Source: Branchiostoma floridae
Lineage: Eukaryota > Chordata > Leptocardii > Amphioxiformes > Branchiostomatidae
NCBI RefSeq assembly: GCF_000003815.2
Contig: NW_023365777.1
Location: 478,855 to 542,854 of the forward strand
Direction: 5' to 3'
DNA: 64,000 nucleotides
Positions 12,801 to 21,125 of this stretch are shown here, piece by piece. The stretch's first letter is position 1. Each line of letters starts with the position of its first letter. The position numbers were made by a program, and so were the translations under genes. The notes beneath the pieces are model-generated. The model was not told the origin of the DNA. It saw only the letters and a program-made list of their open reading frames with translations, and searched no databases.

Positions 12801-15800
12801 ACAAAAATTAACATTAAACCTAGGATAAACACAGACAATGTAAAAAATAAGTATGGTAGAGAATTAGTTGATCTGTGCTCGGCTGCCGACATGTTGATAG
12901 TAAACGGAAGAACGATTGGCGACCTCCCCGGAAAAAGTACATGTATAAAATATAATGGAACAAGCACTGTAGACTATTGCATAACCAGTATACCCCTCTT
13001 TTCATCCGTACAATACTTCAAAGTTCACAATCCTACCTGGCTATCAGATCACTGCCAGATCTCTGTCTCGCTTAAAACTAACCATTCTAGCTTTAGAAAT
13101 ATGGATAAAGAAAAACATCTTATACATCCAAAGAAATATATCTGGGACGAAACTTCTCGTGAAAAGTTTCAGGACGCGTTTCAACTTCCTCAAATTCAAA
13201 ACAAGATAAAACAGTTCATGTTACAACAATACACAAACAGTGACGCTGGAAAAGCTGTTGAGGATGTTAATCATATCATTAAGATGGCAGCTGACATTTC
13301 TTTAAAATCAATTCGAGTCTCCAAAAGAAAAAAGAAACCAACTAGTAAACCATGGTATGACCAACAATGTCGCGATCTGAGGTCAAAAATTAGAGTTCTT
13401 GCTGCTGAAATAAGGAAATATCCCTGGAGGCAAGACAAAAGACAAACAAACATTTTTAAAGTAAAAGAATACAAAAAACTAGTCAAAAAGACAAAGAAAC
13501 ACTATGCAGAGAAGAAAATGAGTCATATTTCTAAGCTATCTAAGGAAGATCCAAAATCATTTTGGCAAGAGATTAATAAACTACGAAACCTTGAAAACGG
13601 AAGCAAAGAGGATACAGGTGAACAAATATCAACCGACGAATGGTTAGATCATTTTAAGTCAATAAATAGCAACATCACATTAAACAAAAGAGAACAAGAA
13701 TATGCAGACAATATTGTTTCATCGCTAGAGCTTCAAACGGATAATCCACTAGATTTTGATATTACAACAGAAGAAATTCGACAGGGATTATGTAACCTGA
13801 AATGCAATAAATCATGTGGAGTGGATTCAATTTCTAATGAAATGCTGAAATATAGCGCCTCTCAACTCTCACTTCCTCTGAAGAAAATGTTTAACATTTT
13901 ACTACAATCCGGAACGTTCCCCCAACAATGGAGTCAAAGTATGTTAGTCCCTATACATAAAAGTGGCGAAACCACGAACCCAACAAATTACAGAGGCATC
14001 GCCATATCCAGCTGTGTTGGCAAATTATTCACATTCATCTTAAACAAAAGACTGCAAAATTACTTAGAAAGCGAAAACTTATTGTCCCCTTTTCAATCTG
14101 GATTCAGAAAAAACTTTAGAACAAGCGATAATGTTTTTGTGCTTAAAACACTGATTGACCAACAAATCTCCAAACCTGCAGGTAAACTATATGCTTGTTT
14201 CGTTGATTTCCGCAAGGCGTTTGATTCTGTGTGGCGGAACGGTTTATTCTACAAACTTTTGTCATCAGGTATAGGGGGGAACTTCTTCAAAATCATTAAA
14301 TCAATGTACTCTAACGTAAGATATTGCGTAAAAACACCAAATGGCCTATCACCATACTTTCAATCATCATGTGGGGTGCGACAAGGGTGTAACCTTAGCC
14401 CCCTCCTCTTTAATTTATATCTAAACGATCTTCCTAACATATTAAATTCACGAGCGTCTGATCCTCTCATTCTACAAGACACACCCATCAACAGCTTATT
14501 CTGGGCAGATGATCTCGTTCTTCTATCAAAATCTGAATCAGGCCTGAAGGAATGTCTAAGAACACTTGACCAATTTTGCTCCATTTGGAAATTATCAATA
14601 AATGAAAAGAAAACTAAAGTAATGATATTCACAAAAAATGGACGGACAAACAGTCAACATTCTACATATAAAATACAAGGCCGCACAATTGATATTACAA
14701 CTTCTTATACATACCTAGGAGTCGACCTAACCCCCTCAGGTTCATTTAACCGCGCCAACAAACAGCTAAGATTGAAAGCTCTTCGGGCTTCCTTTAAACT
14801 AAAATCACTTTTATCCACAAATTTCAATCCATCCATTCGACTAGCACTTGACCTATTCAACAGTTGTATCAAACCAATTCTTCTATACTGTGGTGAAGTT
14901 CTTGGAACTAACGCTCAAGGTAGAGACCTTATATTCCATGGTATAGAAGAAAGTCAAAATGACAATACCAGAGATTCAATAGCTAGGATCCTCAGTACGA
15001 CACTGGGATCAGAAATTCACATCCTCAGAGCTTCTCGTATCGGCAAAACATCAGACACTTCCACACCGCGCCCTGTCCTTGTTCGATTTCAAAAATACAG
15101 TGACAAACTAAACATTATCTATCAATCAAACATACTTAACAGACAAAACGTAACACTACAGCAACCAACAGTATCCTATGAAATTGCGGATTTAGAGTTT
15201 GTACTATTGAACTATTGCAAAATTACTCTCGGCGTTCCCAAAAGCTCTATTAACGCCGCGGTCAGGGGTGAGCTTGGAGTTTTTCCTCTATACATTGATT
15301 CACAAACACAGTTGATAAAATATTGGCTTAGATTACATAGTCTCCCAAATGACAGACTCGTAAAGAAAGCTTACAATACTTCTGTTCAGCTACAACAAGA
15401 CTGGGCTGTCCATGTACAAGACATGTTATGTAGACACGGTTTCCAAACTGTTTGGCTCAACCCTGCGGTGAATGCCAATCAGTTTGGAAATTTATTCAAA
15501 AACCGCCTGATAGACACATTTCTCTCTGGCTGGAGACAAGAAATAAGAAGTCTAAGCAAACTTAGTACTTATTGCAGAATCAAAAAAGATTTCTGTCTTG
15601 AAAATTACCTTTCAACTGTTCAAAACAAATCCTTTAGAAATATCATTACGAAACTAAGAATTAGTGCCCACTCCCTACAAATCGAAAAGGGTAGACACCA
15701 CAACACACCAGCCAGTGAGAGACTGTGTCCAACATGCCATGATAGTATTGAAAATGAATCCCACTTTATAATGGATTGTCCAACTTATGATAGAGGGAGA

Positions 15801-18800
15801 CAAAAAATGTTACAGTCTATTAAATGCAAATCTGATACTATGTTACCACCTACCAAGACAGAAATGTTCAATATGTTACTATCATGTCCTGCTGATATAT
15901 CTGCCTATGTCGGTCAATTTATATATAACTCATTTAAAAAACGTGACGATATTATACTATCATGAACCAGCACATAATGATAGCCTGATTGTAAATATTA
16001 TATACCATGTGTAAAATAGATTAGTCTGTTAGATTTTTAGATACTAGTAACTCATGTAGTGTTCTGTTCTGTATGTATTGTATGTTCAAGTTGCCAAACA
16101 CTGTATCCTCTACAGTTGTCGTGCAATAAAGTTCTTCTATAACACAGATGTAGATGAATGTACCAAGATGCCGTGCCAACATGGACGCTGTGTGAACCAA
16201 GATGGCGGATACAAATGTACCTGCTCACCTGGATGGACTGGACAGAACTGTCAGCAAGGCGAGTAAATCTCCGTACACTAAAATAAAAATAGCATTGAAA
16301 TGGCAACGTTTGTCTCTTTAATACATGCTTACTGGAGGTGACTATAAGGCAAACCAAGCCTGGGAAAGAACTGGACTGGATGTTTAGTCAAGTGGTGTAT
16401 CAACATTTTTTTGCTGGATTTTTCTCCTTTTTTTCGCCCTCGCGCATTAGTTTTCGGGTCTTCAGAGAATGTCATCCATAAACTAAGTCAGTGTGACCTA
16501 TTGTTAGCTGTTAGACACATTTTTGTATCACGAGAAATCACTAATTGAGGTTGTTCTTTCCGTTATGACACAGACATCAATGAGTGCACCAAGAAACCAT
16601 GTCAGCATGGACGCTGTGTGAACAAAGATGGCGGATACAAATGTGCCTGCTCGCCTGGATGGACTGGACAGAGCTGTGGCCAAGGTGAGAGGACACCTGA
16701 TATTATCCCCTTTTTTTATCACCAACTATTTAGTTGGTACATCAAGTGATATTTTTTGTTCAACTTCAAGATGTTCTTGCTTTGTTCTTGCTTTTTACGC
16801 AGATATAGATGAGTGTGCCGGAAAACCATGTCAACATGGAACCTGTGTGAACAAAGATGGTGGATACAAATGTACCTGCTCATACGGATGGACTGGACAG
16901 AACTGTCAGCAAGGTGAGTTCAACTATTTCACCATAGCAACTAAGACATGGAATGACATTTCCCCCTTTGTTTCCAGTTAAAACGTTTCGCCCAGTATAT
17001 CTATAAGTATTCTTTACCGCTATAGAACGAGTGCTAGTGCTAGCCAAATGTTTGTCTCACATGGGGTAGATACTTTTGAGGCTAGGGCAAGAAAGCTAAC
17101 GCATGTATTTATACAACGCATCGCCACATCTGAAAACAACATCATCTCCCGCTTATTCCACTCAGATGCCTTCATCCACAGCATATTCTGGACACAGCAT
17201 GTCAATTTCATCTACAAATGCCCCGGCTGATCCCACTCAACTTTTTATTGTATATATACCGTATTTGTGTTGTTGTATTATATGTTTTATTGTTCATGTA
17301 ATATAGGCCAAGTGCCTGCAATAAAGTCGAAATAATAAAAGAAATAGAAGCTGAAAGTTGAACTGAATTGCCTTACCTTACCAGACATCAATGAGTGCAT
17401 CGGAAAACCATGCCGACATGGAGACTGTGAGAACAAAGATGGCGGATACATGTGCACCTGGCAAGGGTGGACAGAACTGTACTCACTGACAATGTGAAAA
17501 CATCTCACCCTGTTGACATGTCAACAGGGTGAGATGTTTTCACATTGTCAATAAGTCGAATTTCAATATCATTTTTAGATCGTCTTTACAAGTAACATTC
17601 ATTTTTCCCTATCATAACACAGATATAGATGAGTGTGCCAGAAAAGCATGTCTACATGGATACTGTGTGAACCAAGATGGCGGCTACAGATGTAACTGCA
17701 GGCGTGGCTGGACTGGAAAGAACTGCCAAGATGGTAAGTTCCTTCTGGTGTAGTATCAGTTCTTCTGTCAGCAAGTCCTTTCTGTTTGGAAAATTTTTGT
17801 CTTTGTTCCTTCCTTTCATTACAAGAGGTCTCCGTTTTTTCCAATCATTTCAGTTTTGTCATCGGAGTACATGTCAATCAACGTGTTCCTGACGAATATT
17901 AGTGCAATTGTTACCTGAAACGTCTGACCGTTTCCAAAATCACTCAGTTGCTTGTGTCACTGACATTTGGCACAATCAAGGACGTTCTATATTGTAGAAC
18001 GTCCTTGGTACAATCAAATTTGACCAAGACGACCCGAATCACCGGGAAAAAGCGGTCGACTTGATCAGGTGGTCGGTTAGAAATGTATCGACTCACAACA
18101 TGCCCGATGCATAGTTTAAATGATTTCCGTTGTGTTTAATGGCAAATAGCAAGCACACGCACGTTCATCCGCCGCCATCTTTACAAGTTTTGAACATAAC
18201 ATCGTAATGGTAGTCAAAACCCACGCAAACTAGCCAATTTCGGCACAAAATTGCGCTAGTTATCATTGAAAATCGATGACAACTCAATATTTGAAACAGA
18301 CGCTGTCGTTATGGGCAGGAATTTGGTCCCAATTTTTGGCGGTCGCGGTCGCGTTGTCCAGGTGGTCGTTGTGAAGAGGTCGCTTAATGCTTAAGTCAAT
18401 GGGGAAAAAGCGGTCGTAATGGCCAGGTGTTCGCTAAGAAGAGCTGGTCGCTTGGGCAGGTTTGACTGTTTATCTTTTCTGTCCTTCATCACACAGATAT
18501 AGATGAATGTGCCATCAACACATGTCCACATGCAGATTGTGTGAACATAGCTGGCGGATACGGATGTACCTGCTTCCCTGGATGGACTGGACAGAACTGT
18601 GATCAAGGTAACTTCATTTTGTTGGGTTACCAAGACCACCCCTCCATAAGTTTTTTTATTGTTTTGTAAAATGATTTCTTTCTCACGAACTTGACTTGCG
18701 ACACAAAATATTTTAGTTATTGGTCATTAGTCACGAGATTCCACCTCTAGTTGTGACAAAGGTTCGAACTTGAGATCAGATCGCTTGTGACACCTACTGA

Positions 18801-20153
18801 CTTTTGTGTGGCAAACGCATCTCTGATGGTATATAACCACATCACTGTCGTCTTCTACAGCCTTACAATGTCAGAGTGGGTGGCACAGATACAACATCCA
18901 CTGCTACATGACTTCGTGGATCACAGACGAAGTCAGTTGGTCCACAGCGAGCTCACGATGTCAACAACACGGCGCAATTCTTGCCTCTATCAAGGACCAT
19001 GGCGAGAACAACTTTATTGCGGATCTCATCTCGAAAAGTGGGTAATAAGGTAGTTCTTTTTGACCATGAATGGTGAAGACTTTGCAAGTCTTATGTCTAA
19101 ATATGTAACGTTACCGTGCATCAATACGTTTTCACTTTCTCTCATTGCTAAATGTATGCATGATGAATCAGAAAATAAAGGGAATTTTCCTGAACATATA
19201 TAGTCAACTCGTATAAACACTAAAAATCCTTAACTGTTTACAAGCTGAAAATGATGACAGGAAGAAATTAACACATAATCACCAACAGATTCAAATGTTT
19301 TTCTCCATTAGTTTTCGAGGATTATCAATTACAACGTAGATACCTGTACATCGTATTTATATTTACAACATTTAGAAATGTCATCCTCGCAGCAGGGATT
19401 TTACCGTACAAGTTTCTTCTTTTGGTTACATCAAGGACGTTATACAAGGCAATGGCCCTGTATGTACCGAAAACCACTTAGTCATTAAGTGTCAAGTCCT
19501 TTTGTACACCATGGACTTTGTTTTCTCTTAAACCTGAATTTTCTGCAATTACTCAAATACTAGTCATGGGCATTGCCGGAAAAGAGCACCAAAGGCAAAA
19601 GCGCTCATCCCCACAACTAGAAGCAAACAGTTAGCAACGTTATCCTAGTAAAATGTCAGACTGTTTTTTTTAATTGCAGAAGATGATAACAAGTTCCGGG
19701 TGATTCCGTCCTTTTGGATTGGTCTTCATAAACAATCTGAACAATGGAAGTGGACGGACGGATCCCGTCTTGACTACACTAACTGGGCTCCGGATGAGCC
19801 GAACGGCAGTTTGTTCTCCTCGTTTTTCCATGGAGAGGATTGCGTCTCCATGTACTACAAGGTGTGTGCTTTCCCCCTCTTTTGTTCAGTAATGTAACCT
19901 TGAATATCAGCACGTCGACAACCTAAATTTCCTGTACCGGTACCCACCCCTATTGCAAACAGATTCTTTTCATTTGCTTGATTGTGTAAGAGAATGAGAT
20001 TGCGGAAATGTAATCGTCCTGATGACAATACTTGCTGTATCATTTATACAGACTGGCAGAAATATAATTTGGAAACTGAAGAGGCACACGGGACAGTGGA
20101 ATGACGACCGATGCAACTCTAACAAACCCTACATTTGCGAGAAACCAATTTAA
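5168..20153 (+). CDS. Type II transmembrane EGF-like / C-type lectin domain protein (14 coding exons)
   Basis: Fourteen exons join in frame to 764 codons plus a stop: 5168-5723, 6480-6616, 7161-7332, 7699-7836, 7991-8125, 8371-8511, 16148-16258, 16574-16684, 16803-16913, 17623-17733, 18497-18607, 18861-19037, 19680-19861 and 20052-20153. The order is an acidic tyrosine-rich cytoplasmic tail (1-185), a membrane helix (about 201-226), a stalk (232-426), five calcium-binding EGF modules (about 427-611) and a C-type lectin domain (about 612-764). There is no signal peptide, and the single helix near the N terminus implies type II topology with the lectin outside the cell. EPN (710-712) and WND (747-749) motifs predict calcium-dependent, mannose-type sugar binding from the known family rule. 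A sixth EGF exon at 17385 is broken and must be skipped. A retrotransposon fills the intron between 8511 and 16148. Likely role: surface recognition or adhesion receptor (inference). Confidence 0.85.
6480..6616 (+). CDS. Exon 2: signal-anchor transmembrane helix
   Basis: Acceptor ccattcccccag, donor GAG followed by GTATGC. Encodes residues 186-231. A basic or polar approach (LKSNRA) precedes an uninterrupted hydrophobic run ([20 protein letters not shown] onward to SAYL), then TPFKE. One helix after a long charged N-terminal tail is the type II pattern. The phase is 1 in, 0 out. Confidence 0.8.
6630..6835. repeat. Trinucleotide-type microsatellite (ACT/AAT)
   Basis: An imperfect array of AAT/ACT-type triplets passes into a nearly pure run of ACT (about 6745-6800). 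It lies in the intron after the membrane exon. Long polar homopolymer frames through it (Thr, Ser, Leu) are by-products of the repeat, not genes. Confidence 0.9.
7161..8511 (+). CDS. Exons 3-6: Ser/Thr/Pro stalk with three repeated exons
   Basis: Exon 7161-7332 is followed by three homologous exons at 7699-7836 (46 aa), 7991-8125 (45 aa) and 8371-8511 (47 aa). Each repeat begins AHSVTS or VHSMTS, holds [10 protein letters not shown]-like and KTTAKT segments, and ends near the ITG/TTG donor. All three are phase 1-1 and so can be added or lost without breaking the frame, and their flanking intron edges are alike. High Ser, Thr and Pro suggests an O-glycosylated extracellular stalk that holds the lectin head off the membrane (inference). 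Confidence 0.75.
8512..9876. other. Intron sequence with repeat fragments
   Basis: Between the last stalk exon and the retrotransposon there is AT-rich sequence with a CT microsatellite (about 8560-8581). A short block (cccccgtctctgtt at about 8764) also occurs near 5957. A Helitron-like 3' end lies at 9606-9656 (listed separately). No exon was recognised. Confidence 0.45.
9606..9656 (+). mobile_element. Solitary Helitron-like 3' end
   Basis: ATGGCTGAAATATGCTGTAT, then a hairpin ATTTGC-ACCCAA-GCAAAT, then a CTAG terminus followed by T. This matches the 3' ends of the elements in the 3.2-kb units (for example 23123-23172). A short hairpin before CTRR, with insertion next to T, is the known Helitron end signature. 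No body or 5' end was recognised here. Confidence 0.5.
9928..10851 (+). CDS. Retrotransposon ORF1, N-terminal part
   Basis: Begins [19 protein letters not shown] central segment ([19 protein letters not shown]) is typical of ORF1 proteins of invertebrate CR1-like elements, followed by a Ser/Thr-rich linker and a C-terminal coiled coil ([20 protein letters not shown] region). ORF1 proteins bind the element RNA and form trimers through such coiled coils. The frame ends with TGA at 10849, 25 bp before the first assembly gap, so it is unclear whether the esterase part downstream was once the same protein. Confidence 0.65.
   Translation: MSGRNTRSSTRRKTTMWWNTPASKLPADETIHVDFDDQAKTSPCDTKFVTTTGRLPIWVEICKIRYNEQYGRENGQSVEWRQENHSDVLVVTETETTDGKPHEVCVLSIHFWKNGTILIQGTSFMWWSEKIFPDLKKKVDETLEMRNQNGVPSDATGSQDTTTGNTSADLMKGKAHLDLEDSVSISSRNSDETLIKTPFGTPKRKNRLKEVVHSLISPFSRSPASPHINDSASKVPPPPTLSEHVTRDIQDQYTNLVDLTNNLQANMNTMKAEQEKQKRQFEKELKDLTTYVRSLKNQLDEDRRNKT
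10877..10981. other. Assembly gap (105 N)
   Basis: An unsequenced run within the retrotransposon, between the two ORF1 pieces. Open frames that run through it are meaningless. Confidence 0.99.
11011..12045 (+). CDS. Retrotransposon ORF1, SGNH-esterase-like part
   Basis: A segment around [24 protein letters not shown] and [12 protein letters not shown] aligns with the three landmarks of SGNH/GDSL hydrolases found in ORF1 of CR1-type elements: the GDS serine block, the GTND-like block and the DGIHL aspartate/histidine block. Here they read TDS, ASND and DGIHL, so the glycines are changed while Ser, Asp and His remain. The C-terminal part is Gln/Arg/Ser-rich. The start is uncertain because the frame comes out of the N gap. 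Confidence 0.6.
   Translation: MSAQAESSSSEKRQDTTEKLDSETTDKDDASGAEMVGADTLQTNHTETISEAIDTTPNVEQTQPASHSTDRRQPVPTRDTREVRVYTDSIWKAVDTSRMFPNRSTSKEHASTIDHATKKMERVSDPKTTYVILHVASNDLDNSQRDTSSVQDCLDKTTELISCAKTSFPNATIVLSQVLPRGHNMDSNLNKNIKDYNQAVLQRSKDDSKTLYVRHKKLSTTRQLYKRDGIHLDDTTGTSLLVADLKRTMRSAENRSTYSGSGTYTPPDTSARERQGPRQRQDRQYHNARTPQHQSQDRPTGPRHDAGSYPLGDWSRRPNLHASQIPQQKIMDIAYKLSEMLMNI
12266..12557 (+). pseudogene. Retrotransposon ORF2, N-terminal endonuclease fragment, broken
   Basis: Reads [14 protein letters not shown], then [14 protein letters not shown]: the N-terminal blocks of the apurinic-like endonuclease (Asn and Glu metal-site residues). The frame hits TGA at 12470 but clearly continues beyond it ([13 protein letters not shown]), then hits TAA. 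A CGA-to-TGA change is the simplest cause of the first stop. It is followed by an assembly gap. Confidence 0.7.
12558..12657. other. Assembly gap (100 N)
   Basis: Unsequenced run inside the endonuclease part of ORF2. Confidence 0.99.
12687..15965 (+). CDS. Retrotransposon ORF2: endonuclease C-terminal part and reverse transcriptase
   Basis: 1092 open codons. Endonuclease blocks GDMNSR and SDHCQISV are near the start. The reverse transcriptase palm follows: [50 protein letters not shown] and the catalytic [10 protein letters not shown] (a W in place of the usual Y/F before ADD), then [10 protein letters not shown]. Near the C terminus is [18 protein letters not shown], a C-x2-C-x8-H-x4-C knuckle common in CR1/jockey-like ORF2. 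It would make DNA copies of its RNA at the nicked target. The true N terminus is lost in the gap; the listed Met is internal. Confidence 0.85.
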   Translation: MADLAKFNNLGHVLLLGDMNSRTANLQEQHFDGFDENSTKINIKPRINTDNVKNKYGRELVDLCSAADMLIVNGRTIGDLPGKSTCIKYNGTSTVDYCITSIPLFSSVQYFKVHNPTWLSDHCQISVSLKTNHSSFRNMDKEKHLIHPKKYIWDETSREKFQDAFQLPQIQNKIKQFMLQQYTNSDAGKAVEDVNHIIKMAADISLKSIRVSKRKKKPTSKPWYDQQCRDLRSKIRVLAAEIRKYPWRQDKRQTNIFKVKEYKKLVKKTKKHYAEKKMSHISKLSKEDPKSFWQEINKLRNLENGSKEDTGEQISTDEWLDHFKSINSNITLNKREQEYADNIVSSLELQTDNPLDFDITTEEIRQGLCNLKCNKSCGVDSISNEMLKYSASQLSLPLKKMFNILLQSGTFPQQWSQSMLVPIHKSGETTNPTNYRGIAISSCVGKLFTFILNKRLQNYLESENLLSPFQSGFRKNFRTSDNVFVLKTLIDQQISKPAGKLYACFVDFRKAFDSVWRNGLFYKLLSSGIGGNFFKIIKSMYSNVRYCVKTPNGLSPYFQSSCGVRQGCNLSPLLFNLYLNDLPNILNSRASDPLILQDTPINSLFWADDLVLLSKSESGLKECLRTLDQFCSIWKLSINEKKTKVMIFTKNGRTNSQHSTYKIQGRTIDITTSYTYLGVDLTPSGSFNRANKQLRLKALRASFKLKSLLSTNFNPSIRLALDLFNSCIKPILLYCGEVLGTNAQGRDLIFHGIEESQNDNTRDSIARILSTTLGSEIHILRASRIGKTSDTSTPRPVLVRFQKYSDKLNIIYQSNILNRQNVTLQQPTVSYEIADLEFVLLNYCKITLGVPKSSINAAVRGELGVFPLYIDSQTQLIKYWLRLHSLPNDRLVKKAYNTSVQLQQDWAVHVQDMLCRHGFQTVWLNPAVNANQFGNLFKNRLIDTFLSGWRQEIRSLSKLSTYCRIKKDFCLENYLSTVQNKSFRNIITKLRISAHSLQIEKGRHHNTPASERLCPTCHDSIENESHFIMDCPTYDRGRQKMLQSIKCKSDTMLPPTKTEMFNMLLSCPADISAYVGQFIYNSFKKRDDIILS
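16125..16130 (+). promoter_or_regulatory. AATAAA signal in the retroposon tail, sense to the host gene
   Basis: AATAAA in gtgcaataaagttc sits 17 bp upstream of the EGF1 acceptor. It could serve as the element's own polyadenylation signal and might cause premature ending of lectin transcripts; whether it is used cannot be seen. Confidence 0.4.
16148..16258 (+). CDS. EGF exon 1 (calcium-binding EGF module)
   Basis: 37 residues from [15 protein letters not shown]. It has the DxDEC calcium-binding start and [10 protein letters not shown], matching the Asp/Asn beta-hydroxylation pattern C-x-[DN]-x4-[FY]-x-C. Acceptor ataacacag; phase 1 in. The frame-preserving donor is CAAG followed by GCGAGT, a GC-type donor, where the sister exons have CAAG followed by GTGAG. 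Confidence 0.8.
16574..16684 (+). CDS. EGF exon 2
   Basis: 111 bp, phase 1-1, from [15 protein letters not shown] to the donor CAAG followed by GTGAGA. Six cysteines, and the hydroxylation-type [10 protein letters not shown] segment. Very close to EGF exons 1 and 3. Confidence 0.85.
16803..16913 (+). CDS. EGF exon 3
   Basis: 111 bp, phase 1-1, [15 protein letters not shown] onward with [10 protein letters not shown]; donor CAAG followed by GTGAGT. An intact calcium-binding EGF module. Confidence 0.85.
17232..17335 (+). repeat. CR1-like 3' tail fragment
   Basis: The sequence ending ccaagtgcctgcaataaagt resembles retroposon 3' tails near 16.12 and 58.08 kb, and near 20.78 kb in reverse. A short 5'-truncated remnant within an intron. 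Confidence 0.35.
17385..17550 (+). pseudogene. EGF exon 4, broken, ending in a palindrome
   Basis: Starts like its sisters (acceptor ccttaccag, [15 protein letters not shown], then [10 protein letters not shown]). The segment that should code for the C-terminal [10 protein letters not shown] is then disrupted by small deletions (cacctggcaagggtggacag), several cysteines are lost, and the frame runs into TGA within a perfect palindrome. No in-frame donor follows. Skipping it keeps the gene in frame, since its neighbours are phase 1-1. Confidence 0.7.
17487..17550. repeat. Perfect 64-bp palindrome
   Basis: Two 32-bp arms with no spacer: the left begins TGACAATGTGAAAACATCTC and the right ends GAGATGTTTTCACATTGTCA. 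The centre is between 17518 and 17519, and I see no mismatch. It sits exactly where the fourth EGF exon loses its structure. Confidence 0.9.
17623..17733 (+). CDS. EGF exon 5
   Basis: 111 bp, phase 1-1, [25 protein letters not shown] and [10 protein letters not shown]; donor GATG followed by GTAAGT. More diverged from exons 1-3 but with all six cysteines. Confidence 0.85.
17915..18460. repeat. Composite repeat in an intron
   Basis: Begins with a piece (gaaacgtctgaccgtttcca) of the inverted-repeat family at 53.9 kb, followed by a small palindrome CAAGGACGTTCTA-tattg-TAGAACGTCCTTG (17978-18008) and then GGTCG-rich sequence. In the last part gggaaaaagcggtcg occurs twice, at about 18041 and 18401. 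It has the look of MITE fragments and holds no exon. Confidence 0.5.
18497..18607 (+). CDS. EGF exon 6
   Basis: 111 bp, phase 1-1, [15 protein letters not shown]. The hydroxylation block has become [10 protein letters not shown]; it still fits C-x-N-x4-Y-x-C but has lost the central Asp. Donor CAAG followed by GTAACT. It leads directly into the lectin exons. Confidence 0.85.
18861..20153 (+). CDS. C-type lectin domain exons (three)
   Basis: Exons 18861-19037, 19680-19861 and 20052-20153. The first gives [13 protein letters not shown] (the extra N-terminal cysteine pair of long-form lectin domains) and [15 protein letters not shown]. The second gives [15 protein letters not shown] and NWAPDEPN, followed by EDCVSMY. 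The third gives GQWNDDRC and PYICEKPI, then a stop. WIGL, EPN, WND and the final cysteines are the hallmark blocks. EPN with WND predicts mannose/GlcNAc-type calcium-dependent binding (family knowledge). The stop is TAA at 20151. Confidence 0.88.
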
Positions 20154-21125
20154 TAATGACTATAGTAGAAAAAAAAGATAAAACTTCGTTCCAGTCCAAT
20201 CGCTGAAGTCGTGGTGTGTATAAACAAGTAACGTTAAGTAATAAGCCATTGGACTATCAAAAAACAGATTGTGCTTGTACTTATTGTGCTGGAATGAATG
20301 ATTAGCTCTGTACTACATTTGTATCCAACACAGATCAATTTTGTCTTATTGTGATTATGCATAGATTCTTACACATTTATGCTCTGAATATTGTGGGTTT
20401 GCAACTTATATATTATTACTTATTGTTATATTGATATCATATCATATATTACTATTATTTAGTCACAATAAAGTTAGGCATCCCTGCAGCCTACTAATGT
20501 AAAATGTTAAATCTACTATTGCCGAGTTTGACTTCTTCTTTATGTGTTGTAAAGAATGAAGAGTACAACTTTGTAGAGTCTTCAGATGGAAAAAGTCGAG
20601 ATATTTTTTATTCAAATTGAGGTAAATGACAAATAAACCGTATTCCAGTCTTGATTTGATGTTCTACAAATTGATGAACAATGAAGAAACGACCATGTAT
20701 ATCTGCATTCGTATCTAATGTATACACAGGATTCTGTGTGCATTTCAAAATATATAGTCAAGTCAAGTCAAAGTTTATTGCACAACAATTGTAAAACGGG
20801 TACAATGTATGGCAAACTTAGGTAACGTTATAATGTATAAGGCAACTAGTATATATGTCCAGGTGTAGTGTTTCATATTTAACCATCTCTGCATGTTAAC
20901 AGCCGATCAACTGAGAGCAAAGGGTTGGATTGATTTGGTTGAACAATGACAATTTCGTCTTGCTTTTCTCATTTTGTTGTTTCTCTTAACTCGTGGAAAA
21001 TTTGTATATTTAGAATATCAAGGATTGACAAGAAAAGCAGTGACTCTTTTGGGGAAATTCTCACACCAGGGAACAATTTATGGCAATTTTTTCTCAAAAA
21101 GATGTTTGCTCTCAAGAATTTGTAG
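20154..21125 (+). other. 3' untranslated and flanking region of the lectin gene
   Basis: A likely polyadenylation signal AATAAA lies at 20467-20472, about 315 bp after the stop. Further on, agtttattgcacaacaattg (about 20774-20793) is a CR1-like tail in reverse orientation. Nothing coding was seen up to the tandem units that start at 21126. Confidence 0.5.
20467..20472 (+). terminator. Candidate polyadenylation signal of the lectin gene
   Basis: AATAAA in cacaataaagttagg, in the first AT-rich stretch after the lectin stop codon. Cleavage site not determined. Confidence 0.5.

Larger units (their letters stand above)
9877..16130 (+). mobile_element. CR1/jockey-superfamily non-LTR retrotransposon, inactivated copy in an intron
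   Basis: Order: ORF1 first part (9928-10851), gap of N, ORF1 esterase-like part (to 12045), start of ORF2 endonuclease (12266 onward), gap of N, rest of ORF2 endonuclease and reverse transcriptase (12687-15965), then a 3' tail ending gtcgtgcaataaag at about 16131. It lies sense to the host lectin gene. The copy is dead or damaged: an in-frame TGA (12470-12472) and then a TAA interrupt the endonuclease before the second gap. The clade within CR1/L2/jockey-like elements is not determined. The 5' boundary and target-site duplication were not resolved. The 3' end lies about 17 bp before the first EGF acceptor. Confidence 0.8.
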
